The notes under the pieces: model-generated
Database searches by the model: none
The model's input: the letters and a program-made list of their open reading frames with translations, nothing else
What the model was told of the DNA's origin: nothing
From: Epiperipatus broadwayi
Taxonomy: Eukaryota > Onychophora > Udeonychophora > Euonychophora > Peripatidae
DNA length: 64,000 nt
Direction of reading: 5' to 3'
NCBI GenBank assembly: GCA_028023455.1
Contig: JAQFVV010012490.1
Coordinates: 866,001 to 930,000, forward strand
In this document: positions 38,531 to 51,500 of the stretch, in pieces
How the letters are laid out: every line of letters begins with the position of its first letter
How positions within the stretch are numbered: position 1 is the stretch's first letter
Program-made: the position numbers and the translations under genes

Positions 38531-38678
38531 TAATTACAATAAAAATAATAATAATAATAACAGTAACAAATTATTATAAACAATCCTTAAATTTGCAGAA
38601 GTACTTTCGGTTAATTTCTTGAACCTGCCTCAACTGCCATTAAAATTCAAAAAGAAAACAAAGCGGAAGCAAATGTCA

Positions 38679-39092
38679 TCAATTCAAATTCCAGGAATCT
38701 CGTATTTTAATGTTAGCAGATTGCCTATTTATTAAATGCATTTTATTCCTATTTATAAAAATTGCCTCTTTAATTTTTCTTTTATTATGGTTTCTCTCCT
38801 CATGAAGAATTTTCACATTTTCAAAATCAAATTTATATTTACATGTTTTTTCATGATCAAAGAAAACTGAAGGAGAAATTAAATCATCATTATTTTTACT
38901 TTTTGCACATTTATGCTCCCTCAATCTCTTCTCAATAGTGCACCTAGATTCACCTATATATGATAGCATACAATCACAAAAAATTTGATATATGACATTA
39001 CTTTTCTACTTGACAGGTATGATGTCCTTAGAATTAGTGACTAATTTATTAATATTATTTGGAACATAGAATGAAACATTACACACATTCTT
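38679..39092 (-). pseudogene. Penelope-like GIY-YIG endonuclease fragment (left arm)
   Basis: Reading minus, the frame gives LSYIGESRCTIEKRLREHK, which contains the YIG and the Arg-x-x-Glu-His helix of GIY-YIG nucleases. It continues with SPSVFFDHEKTCKYKFDF and ENVKILHEERNHNKRKIKEA, the usual C-terminal pattern including the catalytic glutamate region. It ends in IRDSWNLN. The coding region continues upstream towards the palindrome centre with an internal stop. The linked RT domain is missing. Confidence 0.8.
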
Positions 39093-39113
39093 ATATATAT
39101 TCCTAAAAAAATT

Positions 39114-39524
39114 AAGAATGTGTGTAATGTTTCATTCTACATTCCAAACAATATTAATAAATTAGTCACTAATTCTAAGGACGTCATACCTGTCAAGTAG
39201 AAAAGTAATGTCATATATCAAATTTTTTGTGATTGTATGCTATCATATATAGGTGAATCTAGGTGCACTATTGAGAAGAGATTGAGGGAGCATGAATTGT
39301 TATATAAACGTGCAAAAAGTAAAAATAATGGTGATTTAATTTCTCCTTCAGTTTTCTTTGATCATGAAAAAACATGTAAATATAAATTTAAATTTGATTT
39401 TGAAAATGTGAAAATTCTTCATGAGGAAAGAAACCATAATAAAAGAAAAATTAAAGAGACAATTTTTATAAATAGGAATAAAATGCATTTAATAAATAGG
39501 CAATCTGCTAACATTAAAATATGA
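39114..39524 (+). pseudogene. Penelope-like GIY-YIG endonuclease fragment (right arm)
   Basis: The mirror copy. From 39114 the frame reads KNVCNVSFYIPNNINKLVTN, has one stop after DVIPVK, then SNVIYQIFCDCMLSYIGESR, which gives the complete GIY-equivalent (IYQ...SYIGES) start of the nuclease. It then follows the left copy with four extra residues (LLYK) and two more in the KYKFKFDF region. It ends at an in-frame stop where the left copy continues RDSWN. Not functional alone. Confidence 0.8.
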
Positions 39525-39690
39525 GATTCCTGGAATTTGAATTGATGACGTTTGCTTCCGCTTTGTTTTCTTTTTGAATTTTAATGGCAGTTGAGGCAGG
39601 TTCAAGAAATTAACTGAAAGTACTTCTGCGAATTTAAGGATTGTTTATAATAGTTTGTTACCGTTATTATTATTATTTTTATTGTAATTA

Positions 39691-42149
39691 TATATATATA
39701 CACACACATTACCCATCAACTGAAATGATTAAAGTTCTTCACCTTTATCAAGGAGTCCTTGTTTTTTTCTTAATTGGAAGATATTATGCAAGTCTTTCAT
39801 TATAGGCATTGAAAGAAAACACATAAGTAAGAGTTCAAATTAGGAATTCCTTAAAAATATTTTCCATGATGAAATTTAATTCAATAATAATGTCTAGGTA
39901 AAGCCAAGAGCAGATTTAATAATTAATGAATAGCAAAATAGTTTAGGCCTAAGTTTGAACATTATTTAATTAATCTTTAAGCTTAAAATGAATTTAAACT
40001 ACTTCTTTAGTTGAATGGCAAAATAAATCAGCAGTCAATGAATAGACTAATTTTGGAAACTTAATCAATTATAATAATAATGGTATGATTTTAATGGAGT
40101 CAGCAGAAAGATAAAAAATATCAATCAAGTCTTTTTTAAGGTTTAATAACTTTTTCTCCTTTAATTTATAAAAAGTATTTTGAAGGTACCACATTTTGTC
40201 TCATTTTTAAAGTTGGTTGAAACTTGAAAATAATTCATCTTTTACTTTCCTTTCAGTTTAAATTAAGTTTTATTTGTAACATGGAAAAAAAAATGTGGCA
40301 GTCTTTTACTAATGATATTTTATATAACATTCGTTTTAAAGTTAAAATTGATGAAGTCATAATAAATAAATTAATTGCTTGTTAGAATTAATGTCAGTTT
40401 CAAAGTATGCATACGATAAATATGAGAATTAATGAGTAATAATCAAAAAGTTTGAATCAACTGACAATGTTTATGGTAGGTAAAAATGCATACTCATCTC
40501 CTGATTTATTGGCTTTTGGCAATTTCAGTTCTAACATCTTTAGCATTTCTTTTAAATAGTATGAAATTAATATTCTTTTATGACTATCATTCAATGAATG
40601 GTCTAACACACACTAGAAATGTAATATAAGAATAACTTCAGCTTGTCGTCCTGGCATTGAGATTAACTTAATTGGAAAATTAATGATGCTAAAAATAAAA
40701 GTAAAAACTAAATAACTTTGTTATTAAAACTATCTCATTCTTTTTCTTTTCTTTTTTGTTTTTCCTTTTCTTCTATAATTTTAGCACATCTCTTTTTTTT
40801 AAAAAAAAAAAAAATCCTTTTTTATATACCTGTGCTCAAGGGTTTTTACTACACTCTTTATTACATGGCATGCTATATCCATTTGAATTTGAGGTATTGA
40901 AGGCTGGACATTTAACACTAGCATTACTTTGATCTTTTAATTAATTCGACCTTGACCTTTCTAATTAAACTGCTTAAACATGTTTATCTAAACATGTTTG
41001 TTGAATAATTAATTATCTTTAAGAAAAATTATTTAGCTTAATAAAATAATATATTTCACCTTAAAACATACTTTTTTAATTTAAAATACTCTTTATTTAA
41101 AACACTCATTAACTTTGTTTTATTTAAGAGTTTCTTCTTAATATTGTTATAATTATTTAATACTTTTCATAAAATATTATTTAAAATTAACTAACCCTTT
41201 TATTAATATCTTTTAAATTCCTACTCATCTTTACATATGCATTTAAATATCATACACACGCATGCATTCCAGGGAATAATAACTTATTTTAAATATAATA
41301 ATCAAATAAAATTAAACTAATTAACAAATTTATCAAACAAAAACTATATTTTCACTCAAATATTATCCAAATAATTAATACTTTATTAAATATTATTTTT
41401 AAAAGCATTTTACTTCTAAACAAACCAATAATAAACTTATAACACAATGAACTATAACTGGCAAACATTTATAAAAGTTTATTTAACATAACTATTTCAG
41501 AATAGTGTACTCTAATTTAATATTTCTTCAAAATTTGACTGCTAAATTGAAAATCTAAACATCTATCAATAAACTAAGCAATATTTCTTAAATGATTATT
41601 AATAAATCATATTTAATAAACTTTTATTGACAATTGAAAGCATTTAACTAATGTTTATGCAACTTAATCACAATGAAGCTCACATGTGACAAAATTAGTC
41701 TTATTTAAAATAAAAAAAATTTTTTTTAATTACTATAAGTTAGATTTAATCCTTATGGGCTTAAATATACAGTTACAAGTTTTCAACAATACTTCGAAAA
41801 ACTTTTCACTTTATTATTACACTGCCTTGTAAAATTAATTCTAATTCACATTTCAAAATGACTATTTATTTGACATGTTGAAACAATTATTCACTCCCTT
41901 GAGGAACAGATTTTAAGCTGCATGCATTATAGCATTATGCATTATCATCCTTTTCTGATATAATTACTGATTACAAGGAAATGCTTCACAGATGTTATCT
42001 TCATTTTGCATTTAATCTTAGCACTTATAAATAATATTTTAATAATATTCTTTGAACCCGAATTTCCTCTTTAGTACCCTTTTCAGAAGTTAGATTTTAA
42101 ATTGAGTTTGCATGGAATTGGTAAATCTTATACTTATGGATATCACACT
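39691..42149. other. A+T-rich intronic sequence
   Basis: No exon, RNA gene or bounded element was recognised. T/C-rich and A runs occur around 40735-40815. Confidence 0.4.
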
Positions 42150-43560
42150 CTTCGTTCGACCATCTTGTCATGTTTAAGAAGATGTATGTATTTTTTCTCT
42201 ATGATGAAATTTAGATTTTTTTTTATGAATTTTTTTTTCTAAAATGCAATGTTTAATTTTTTTTTCTTTTTATTTTTTTAGATTTAGTAATCGTAAATGT
42301 TTTTTACTGCTGAAATAGATTCTCTCATAGTTTGTTTTAGTTCTAATTTGGATATGAAATTCATTATTGTGATCGATGTGTTTCTGATACTTCTCTCTAG
42401 CAGCTCATTCTAATGATAGTTCAGATCTAGAAGCTGTAGTATCCAAAAAAGATTGGTAAAGTCATGGCAACCAAATCTATGCTAGGGCCTTCTTCATGAC
42501 TGGACTCGGATTTGATTCGGGACAATAACATTTATGTGTTGCACATGCCAGGGGATTTTCTTATCACATGTGAGTATTCAATTAGTGTTTTTTAATTTCT
42601 TTTTTTTTATATGATTATATTTGTGTGGAAAGCAATAAATATGCTGTAGAATTTTAGGCAATTTATATTTCAGTGACAATAAAAACATGCACATCCAGTC
42701 TCAGAATTATATCCCTACATGGTACTGCTATAGGTAAGATATATCATGATTTTATTTATATGATCATTCATTTGTTGCATGATTACAGTATCATTGTACT
42801 CATTTGTTAGAATTTTGTAATAATCTCTTGAACCCAGTCTTTCAAGCACCCTCAGCCATCCACACTCTCATACATCAGTTGGTCTATATCATCATCTTCC
42901 ACACATGTATAAACTGTGCTCATAATAAATTTGTTTATTTTGATGGTTATTGATTTACTTAGTTTTATTCATTTTATCTTAGAGAAATTTTTGTTTGATA
43001 TTTATTTTTTGAGTATTAGGTCACTTTCCTCCCGCCATTTTTCAATAATATAATAATCAATTATATTTTTAAATACATTACAATTTACTAAAATTCCCAA
43101 TGCATAATATCTCATAAACTGTTTTTATTGTTATTTTTTCCACTCACTAAAATTAAACATATTTCATAATAGATATTCTGCATGGAATGACAAGATCTGG
43201 GTCAGCTGGTAAAAATGAAAGTTATCGATTGCTTTGTTTTTGTAGTTTTTACAATGAAAAATTATCTCAGGTAAGTCATGTTATATATATCTTTTTTTTT
43301 CCAGCATTTTATGACAAATGTGATGAAGCTGTCTATGAAATTGTCATTTTAACATTTAACTTTCAAAATTTAGAATTTGTGAATTAATGTAAAAATAAAT
43401 ATGTTTAAAAATGTTAAAAATCTCTTTTTTTTTTTTTTTGAGGTAATGACTATTTTATCAGCTTTATTACATTCTTTCATATTTGCCCTTTCTAACAATG
43501 TATATATTTTTATATTTACTGTATTCAAACAGAAGATATGTTATAAATTATATTTGTTGT
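42150..43560 (+). pseudogene. Duplicated spliced-looking locus, copy A
   Basis: This copy matches the order of blocks in 45250-47690. It has a T-rich stretch with ATGATGAAATTTAGA, an acceptor-like TTTTTTTAG before 42282, and a segment reading AHSNDSSDLEAVVSKKDW near 42400-42458. A donor-like GTGAGT follows at about 42570. A later block (about 43173-43270) reads DILHGMTRSGSAGKNESYRL and ends CAG/GTAAGT. The tail (GACAAATGTGATGAAGCTGT) is shared with copy B. The acidic stretch and the basic second block would suit the N-terminus of a piggyBac-type transposase, but I cannot confirm a family. Stops are present between blocks. Confidence 0.4.
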
Positions 43561-43729
43561 AATTTTTTTAAAAAAAATTCAAGATGGTGGTTAGAGTTTT
43601 AAATGAGATATGTTTCATAAAAACTATCTCCATTTTGCATTTTATTTTAGAACTTTTGAATAATATTTCATTAACACTAGATTGATTAAATAAAAATTTC
43701 GTAGATCATGTTTTCATTTTTTTTTATTC

Positions 43730-45158
43730 TCATAGATAATATCTTACTAACACTAAATTGATCAATTTGGTAAAATCTACTTTGAGTATTCATTTGATAT
43801 TGGATTATTTTTTTATCCAATTCATTATGGCGATTTCTTAGCCTTTTAATTTTAGATTCTATATTAGGAATAATATCTTCAATAAAAGGATAAGATCTTT
43901 TTCTATTATACTGAGTTTTAATTTTTTTTATGTTTCTGGTAACATCTTACATTGAGAATCATCAATCTCAGGCTTTAATATATTATCTCCTAAAGAAATT
44001 TTTTTTTTCAACTTTAATTTCTCTGATCTTTTCATTAACACTTTGAAATCTTGAATCCAATTTCATATTTTCAAATAAATTCTCAGTAAATTTCCTTTGA
44101 ATAAATCCATCTGCTTAACTAATTACTTTTCTGTTCTAATTCTTTATTAAGTAAAAGCTAAATCCTTTTGGACTTGCTTTACATCTTTATCTAGGTATAC
44201 CGTAAAATTTTTCATTTCTCGAATTTCTACCTTGGAATCACGTATTGATTCTACTAACTCTTGTTTTACCTCCTGTAAGCTTGCATTAATTTGAGACTGA
44301 ATGCTTTGATAAAATTCCAACAATTTAATTTGAGTGCTTTCTTTACATTTTTCTAGTTCCTTATTAAACTCAACTTGTCTTTTATCTGTTTGATTGAATC
44401 TATGTTCCAGCTTGAGTCTAAAATATTCTACAATTTGATTTGACTGAATTTCTATACTTTTCATCTTACTATCTATTCCTAGCATGTATTTGGACAATTT
44501 ACTATTTGCTTCCTCAATTTTAAGTTCCAAATTGCTTAATCTGTGAACAGAATCAGTTTGATATTGGACCAAACAGTCCTTAATGCTTTCTAACCTTTTA
44601 TCAGAATCTGGCTTGGCTAACTGATAACTCAACTCCATAACTTCGAAATGTTGATTTACAATCATCATACTCTTCTTTGTCTTTAGTTAATCTATACTCT
44701 AACTTTTCCTTTGTATTACTCCTAAGTTGCTTCTAAGATTCTGTGATTTTATTTTCTAAGTATTTTTGAAAATTATCTAATTCATTATTTAAAAATTCTA
44801 GTTTATTATCTAAAGATTTCTGGAACACACATTTGTCTTTTATCGATTTTTGACAAGACTTATTTCCTCCCTCACTGACTTTTTTAGAGATTCTTTGATT
44901 TTTTTTTTATTTTGATTCTCTTTAGAATTTTGAGATTCTATAATCTGATTTATTTGTAACATATGATTAATTTGAACATTTGATTTAATCAATTTAGCTA
45001 ATCAAAAGATACTATGCTTTGGGTTCTTCCTAAAACAATAGACTGAGGATTGGGATATAACACCATTTGAATCTGTTCCCATTCAACATTCTAGATATCA
45101 AGGAGCAATATATCTTGGGTATCATTCACATCTTCAAGGTTTTTTTCTAAATCGCTCA
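43730..45158 (-). pseudogene. Broken coiled-coil ORF, possibly gag-like
   Basis: On the minus strand an ATG at 45158 opens MSDLEKNLEDVNDTQDILLL, then a stop, WEQIQMVLYPNPQS and further stops. The longest intact part, 44668-44147, is 173 residues with heptad-like Leu/Ile spacing and many Lys/Glu/Gln, predicted by eye to be almost entirely coiled coil. Downstream, out of frame, more coiled-coil sequence appears (KFTENLFENMKLDS, then IESKIKRLRNRHNELDKK) to about 43730. The whole would be roughly 470 residues if unbroken. It resembles gag-like or structural proteins of invertebrate retroelements in style, but no capsid or zinc-knuckle motif is visible, so function is unknown. Confidence 0.55.
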
Positions 45159-45250
45159 TATTTGCTTTACCCTTTGAGACCGAAAACCGCTTGTTTACGC
45201 ATTAAAAAAAGTTTACAATTTCGACCGCAATAGCGTGCAAACCGTATACG
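45159..45250. promoter_or_regulatory. CpG-rich spacer between divergent units
   Basis: This short stretch holds several CG dinucleotides (ACCGCTTGTTTACGC, TTTCGACCGCAATAGCGTG) and lies between the minus-strand coiled-coil ORF start and the plus-strand copy B. It could have been a bidirectional promoter or leader. No motif proves this. Confidence 0.3.
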
Positions 45251-45604
45251 TCACAGTTACGCTTTTTTTTTCTTTCTCTCCGCCATTTTTCTATCTTTTT
45301 GTACGTCTAAAAATTTTTTCTGTGCGATGAAAATTAGATTTTTTTATAGCAATTTTTGTAAAGTACATTATTAAAATTTTGTAATTTTTTTTATCTTTCT
45401 AGATTTTATCAACTGATAAAAAAAATATACGGAGAAAACAATTATTTTCGCCGCTAAACGTAATTACGTTTCTAACGAACTTTTCTGTTGATGTGTTTGA
45501 TTTTGAGGTTTCGTATTCCCCATTACCTGTAAGTATTCAACATTCATCATCATCATCTCCCACTAATATATAATAATTGCTTGTAATTCCTTTGGGTTAT
45601 TTAT

Positions 45605-46600
45605 TTTATTTTATTTACTGTTTTTATACATTTCATTGTAGATAAGTTTTTATTCATTTTATAGCATACTTTGCTATTATGGTTTGCTATGTAATAATGC
45701 ATAATTTAACTCACTCTTACCCTCATGATATTCCAATAATGTAGTAATTATTTTTTACATGCATAACTTAGAATTTACTACGTTTTTATTCATTTCATTG
45801 TAGATAACTTTTTATTCATTTTATAGCATACTTTGCAGATAACTTTTTATTCATTTGATAGCATACTTTGCTATTATGGTTTGCTATGTAATAATGCATA
45901 ATTTAGCTCACTCTTACCCTCATGATATTCCAATAATGTAGTAATTATTTTTTACATGCATAACTTAGAATTTACTATATTTTTATTCGTTTCATTATAG
46001 ATAACTTTTTATTTATTTGATAGCATACTTTGCTATTATGGTTTGCTATGTAATAATGCATAATTTAGCTCACTCTTACCCTCATGATATTCCAATAATG
46101 TAGTAATTATTTTTTACATGCATAACTTAGAATTTACTACGTTTTTATTCATTTCATTGTAGATAACTTTTTATTCATTTTATAGCATACTTTGCAGATA
46201 ACTTTTTATTCATTTGATAGCATACTTTGCTATTATGGTTTGCTATGTAATAATGCATAATTTAGCTCACTCTTACCCTCATGATATTCCAATAATGTAG
46301 TAATTATTTTTTACATGCATAACTTAGAATTTACTACATTTTTATTCGTTTCATTATAGATAACTTTTTATTTATTTGATAGCATACTTTGCTATTATGG
46401 TTTGCTATGTAATAATGCATAATTTAGCTCACTCTTACCCTCATGATATTCCAATAATGTAGTAATTATTTTTTACATGCATAACTTAGAATTTACTACA
46501 TTTTTATTCGTTTCATTATAGATAACTTTTTATTCATTTGATAGCATACTTTGCTATTATGGTTTCCTATGTAATAATGCATAATTTAGCTCACCCTTAC
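45605..46600. repeat. Tandem array of 162-base units, some with 35-base inner duplication
   Basis: The anchor CTATTATGGTTTGCTATG starts at 45674, 45871, 46033, 46230 and 46392, and in changed form (TTTCC) at 46554. The steps are 197, 162, 197, 162 and 162. The 197 steps contain an extra 35-base copy of the segment with GATAACTTTTTATTCATTT. Units are nearly identical, so the expansion is recent. The alternation 197/162 suggests duplication of a two-unit block. Confidence 0.92.
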
Positions 46601-46831
46601 CAGTTGCTCCACATCATCATCATCAGTTATTTTGAAATTGATTTTGCTCATGCATTTATATTTTCAACAATTTGCAAACTGTCTTCAAACTATCCACTCT
46701 GTTCTGTGAAACTAACAAGGTGAAAAAAATAAATACCTCACAATGCTGAATCAACAGTCATCATCATCTCCCACTCATATATAATAATTGCTTGTAATTC
46801 CTTTTGATTATTTATTTTATTTTATTTTATT

Positions 46832-47160
46832 TACTATGTTGTTATTCATTTTATTTTAGAAATAAATTTTTAAATTATTTATTTGCATATTTGGCAATTG
46901 ATTTGCCATGAAATAATGCATAATTTATCTCGCCCCACCCCTGATTTTTCAATAATATAGTCATTATTTTTTACCCCCATAACTTAGAATTTACTATGTT
47001 GTTATTCATTTTATTTTAGAAACAAATTTTTAAATTATTTATTTGCATATTTGGCAATTATGATCTGCCATGAAATAATGCATAATTTATCTCGCCCCAC
47101 CCCTGATTTTTCAATAATATAGTCATTATTTTTTTACCCCCATAACTTAGAATTTACTAA
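46832..47160. repeat. Two diverged units related to the 162-base array
   Basis: ACTATGTTGTTATTCATTTT begins at 46832 and 46993, a step of 161 bases. The units share CATGAAATAATGCATAATTT and ACTTAGAATTTACTA landmarks with the 162-base array but differ elsewhere. They look like an older part of the same array. Confidence 0.8.
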
Positions 47161-47690
47161 AGTTATTACTGTTATTTTTTTTTTGATCCTCACTAAAACC
47201 TTGCATTTCTAATAGATATCCCGCATAGAGGGCCTAGAAAAACAACTGCTTGCAAAAATAGAACATATAGAGTGTCAAGCAGAAAAAAGAAATTGAAATG
47301 GTCACCTTTTGCCACATTACACCAACAATCTGTAACTCAGGTAGGTCATGTTATATATTATTTTTTTCTGCATTTTATGACGAATGTGATGAAGCTGTCT
47401 ATGAAATTGTCATTTTAGGCTATATCTTTCAAAATTGAGAGTTTGTGAACCAATGTAAAAATAAAGATATTTAAAAATGTGAAAAATCTCCTTTCTTTAA
47501 TTATTTTTTTGTGGTAATGACTATTTTATCAGCTTCATTACATTCTTTCATATTTGCACTTTCTAAAAATGTATATATATTTGTTATTTATTGTAATAAA
47601 TTAGACATTTCATTTAAAATTGTATGTCCTGTAATTTTTTCTGTGAATTCAAAATGGCCGTTCAGGTCTCTAGGGGTTAAATCAATAATA

Positions 47691-48286
47691 CTAAATTAAT
47701 AATTTTATTTTATAATTTTAGTATACCATTAAGATAATTTATCCAGACACAAAATCCAAACTTCAAACTACCAAGAAACCCAAAATTCACATATTACCTA
47801 CATTACAGCATATCAACTCTTATCAAATTTAGAAATAAGGGAACACATTTTTCTTCAGGAAGCTTATGTTATCTATTTCAATTTTAACTATTATCACATC
47901 AAGATAGTAGAACTTTAAATCTCAGTAATATTATTACCATCAGAAATCTTTTCGCACAATATAATTAACTATTAAATAATTAAAATATCCAGCATTGATT
48001 AGAGAGTACATGGCACTTTATTATATATCTCTTTATTACTTTTAATAAAATAATTGACAATTAATATTATGGTACTACATTTTTATTAAATCATATTATA
48101 AATTATGATTAGATCACTTTTAAAATTGATCAAACAAGCAATCATATTGTGACAAATATAAAACAAATTATGATTATTTTACTGTGGCATTAAAATCTGA
48201 TCATTGCAATCAATATAATCATATAACAGTAAACACCTTTAAACATGCTATACTAACTGATTATTATCACTACTACTAATTGATTG
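47691..48286. other. A+T-rich sequence, possible decayed LTR-element interior
   Basis: If the LTR and primer-binding site at 48287-48528 are real, this minus-strand region would be the start of the element's internal part. I could not read any protein in it. Confidence 0.25.
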
Positions 48287-48528
48287 GGCTCCAGTTGGGT
48301 GCCAGAATTGTAACCTTAAATAAAATAACTACAACGCAAACAAAGCAATTGACCAGAACCCTCAAATTCACCATAAGTCAATACATTGTGCAAATCAAGT
48401 ATACAACCACCTAAAAGTAGTCAAAAAATGAGACTAACAATCTCACAAAAGCCCTCAAAATAATAATATTGGCTAAATGATAACATTATAGGCTAAGCTC
48501 AGAAGGGTTTCAAATGCCATATGTTACA
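48287..48528 (-). mobile_element. Candidate LTR with adjoining primer-binding site (minus strand)
   Basis: The 220-base segment 48309-48528 has termini TGTAAC...GTTACA, the inverted ends of a typical LTR. On the minus strand it is followed after four bases by TGGCACCCAACTGGAGCC (48304-48287), which begins TGG and resembles the tRNA-primed TGGCGCCCAAC-type sites of LTR retroelements. No second LTR or pol gene was found, so this is a truncated or much decayed element. Confidence 0.45.
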
Positions 48529-51500
48529 ATACCAAGAGCAACAGTAAGGGTAAATAATAATAACTAAGCTCTTAATATTTAAAGCATATGTTGTTATAGG
48601 GTTAGGTTACTTTAAAATTCTCTACTTACAACACATCATCTAAACATAACATCTCTTATTATCATGATCAGATTTATCAAATTATTTTTATAAAATAAAG
48701 TAGGTATTCTTATATCTTTGCCACATTGACTTTTTTAAAATAATTTTTACTAAAAATTTATAAATAAAATAGATATCTCCAGGTTTATATGGCTAATATT
48801 TTTAATACTTATACATTTTATTCTTGTTTCATTTTTGAAGAATATTAGATAAAGAATGAGATCCTAGTAAACAATTAGTGAGACATTAATTTACAATTTA
48901 TTAACATAACGCTATATAAATAAATATCTTATTATATAATAATAATTTTTAAAAAACTAAAAATGAAAATTTAATTTAGAATAAAAACAATATACTAGAT
49001 TCAGATATAATGAGTAGATAAGGGATTTTCTGACCACTCAAAATATCACATTAATAAATCCTCTTTAAATATTTTCTGAATTAAAACTAAGCAATTCCAT
49101 CATTTGGATTTATGATGGATAAACAAAATAATCTAAATGGAATAAAGTAATTTCAAAACAAGTACAGTAATCTTTTACAAATAAATAAAATTGGTTAAAG
49201 TGATCTCCAATAATGAATAAATAATTATAATTATTCTAATAAATAAAATTATCTATTTCTTAGATGTTTTCTTAACATCAGAGATACAATTTTAATAAAA
49301 TAATTCTCATGTCAAATTTTTAATATTCATGTATTCTCAATGCTTGAGAAATATATACAATTGTTTGATAAATTTTATAATATTTAGATTTCTGAAAGTA
49401 TGCAGATAATAAATAGGCAAGAAAGATAAATTAACAATAAAAATAACATTTATTTTGACATTAAAACATTTAACAAACAACTTTGCTATCTTACAATATT
49501 ATCCAGAGGAATTTCTTCAGGTACATTAAGTAAAAAATTTAATATATAGGAAAATTATATTAATAATTTTACAATAAATAAATAAAAAAAAATTGGATGG
49601 TTAATGAAACCTTTTATAATACTGATATTTGAATATGTTTTCCTATTTTTACAGAACAATCACACTATTATAATGTTCCTAATGAATGTATTTAGACCTT
49701 TATACAATATAAACTCACCATTCTAGATTAAATATTTATCAGATTTACATCTTGAAATACTGACAAGGCACTGTTACAAGATCTACCCATCAAAACAAAC
49801 AACCTGCACTCAGCTAAACTAAAAATGCAACTGAAGGTAAGGGTGGCATTCCTCAGTACCTACAAAAAGTATCAATTGCCAGGATAAAGTCATAGTAATA
49901 CACTACCCATGACTTTATATAAAAATATATTACAGATAATATCCACATTAGAGATATTAAGGCAAAGTAATTGCTGGGAATGAACAGACAAGAAAAATCA
50001 CCTACATTTGAGAGCAGTAAATGAGCTAGGACTATCACTAGTCATTTAAGTAATGAAAATGGATCATTAAGAAAGAACAATAATAATAATAATAGGATTT
50101 ACCTTAATAAAGCATTATATGTTTAAATATATGATAAAGAACAATATAATTTACTGAAAAATATCACAATATAAGATAGAAATAAAGCTATAATCTTTTT
50201 TAAAATACACAGGCAAGATAATATATATCAAAACAAAAGAGATTAATATCTAATATCTCTTAAAATAAATAACAACTAAATGACATGTAAAAATGATAAA
50301 ATTAATAACTAGCACTAAATTATGGCAAAAAAAAACAAACAATAAAAATATACTTCGGCTTCATTCAAAAATAATAACTTCATAATGATAGGAACAAATA
50401 TAACATTTAAATATAGCATTATCAGACTTAATATTCTGAGAACTTTTAGTAATATATTTTATAAGTGATTTATAAATGAAATCATGCCAAATAAAAATGC
50501 ATAAAATAATAACATGTGGCATTATACAATATCATTAATATTTAAACTTATGAAAAAATAAAATGTCCTTTATCTTGGGTCCTACCATTTGACAATATAC
50601 AGGCATTGAAAATAAAGTTCTGAAAATATTGTAAATTTCCAGCTTGTTTTAACACAGCATAGTTAATTTTCATGCATGATATTTTCTGCAAATAAAATAA
50701 GCAAAAATATTTAAAGATGCTAGTATAAATATATATGGCCCTTCAAGTGGATGAAATATTTTGGGAATAAGCGCACAAATACTGATGCATATTTAATATA
50801 ATACCATGTTAACTTTTTATCTCTTTTGAAAGCAGATTTTTCGATGATAAACATTAGGAACAATTTTAAAAATCACATTTTATAATAGAACAGATTTCTA
50901 ATAATAATACTAAAAAGAGAGCATATGTTTTGTAATAAATGCAGTATAGTTTTATAATAAACTTTCAGGAGCATTCACATTCTCATTAATGATATATAGG
51001 ATAATTTATTCCAGTTGTTGATGAAAAGCAATAATTGTTTGGAATAATAATAAATTCAGAAATAAATTTTCCATTAATATTTCATGAATATTATATTTGT
51101 CAGTACATAATAGATTTTTCCTAAAATAATATAAGCTAATAAGTTTAGTTTCAATACATGAGGAAAATATATTTTCTTGTTTTATTTTGGAGTAGACATA
51201 ATAATAATGATAGTCAATGAGCAAATCATTTTCACATTGCTGCTAGTAATAATAATAAATGTTATTTCAAAGAAAATGACTTAAATTTGTCTTCTTTTTT
51301 TTTAAATCAATAATAACAATGAATATTATGTAATTTAAAAGTCATTCATTCCTAATGCATATTTTAAAAATATGGATGTGTCCAAATAAAATGTTAAAAT
51401 AAATTACATATTTCAATATAAAATATATATAACTTCAGATGAGACATTTATAAAATATCTATTACATACAAGGTTCTACCATTTGGAAGTAAAAGTCTTT

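Larger units (their letters stand above)
38531..39690. mobile_element. Head-to-head palindrome of Penelope-like element 3' ends
   Basis: The arms 38531-39093 and 39113-39690 are near-identical reverse complements around a 19-base spacer. Each reads outward as the C-terminal GIY-YIG endonuclease part of a Penelope-like retroelement and then its 3' untranslated tail. Penelope elements are known for partial copies joined in inverted or tandem order. The reverse transcriptase is absent from both arms. Mismatches between arms are few, the main difference being about 15 extra bases in the right arm. Confidence 0.85.
45251..47690 (+). pseudogene. Duplicated spliced-looking locus, copy B
   Basis: Copy B has an acceptor-like TTTCTAG at 45402 followed by an open block reading SVDVFDFEVSYSPLP and ending CCT/GTAAGT near 45532. 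After a long interval that contains the tandem array comes AATAG and an open block (about 47216-47340) reading DIPHRGPRKTTACKNRTYRV and KKKLKWSPFATLHQQSVTQ, ending CAG/GTAGGT. The shared frame with copy A's DILH block (same DI.H start, same AGKN/ACKN and YR positions, same CAG/GT end) supports real coding ancestry. The splice phases do not join cleanly, so the exon model is uncertain. A piggyBac-type transposase N-terminus is one possibility. Confidence 0.4.

Noticed and set aside
45605-47160. Regularly spaced repeats as a CRISPR array
   Set aside because: Whole 162-base units are near-identical with no unique spacers, and the DNA is eukaryotic.
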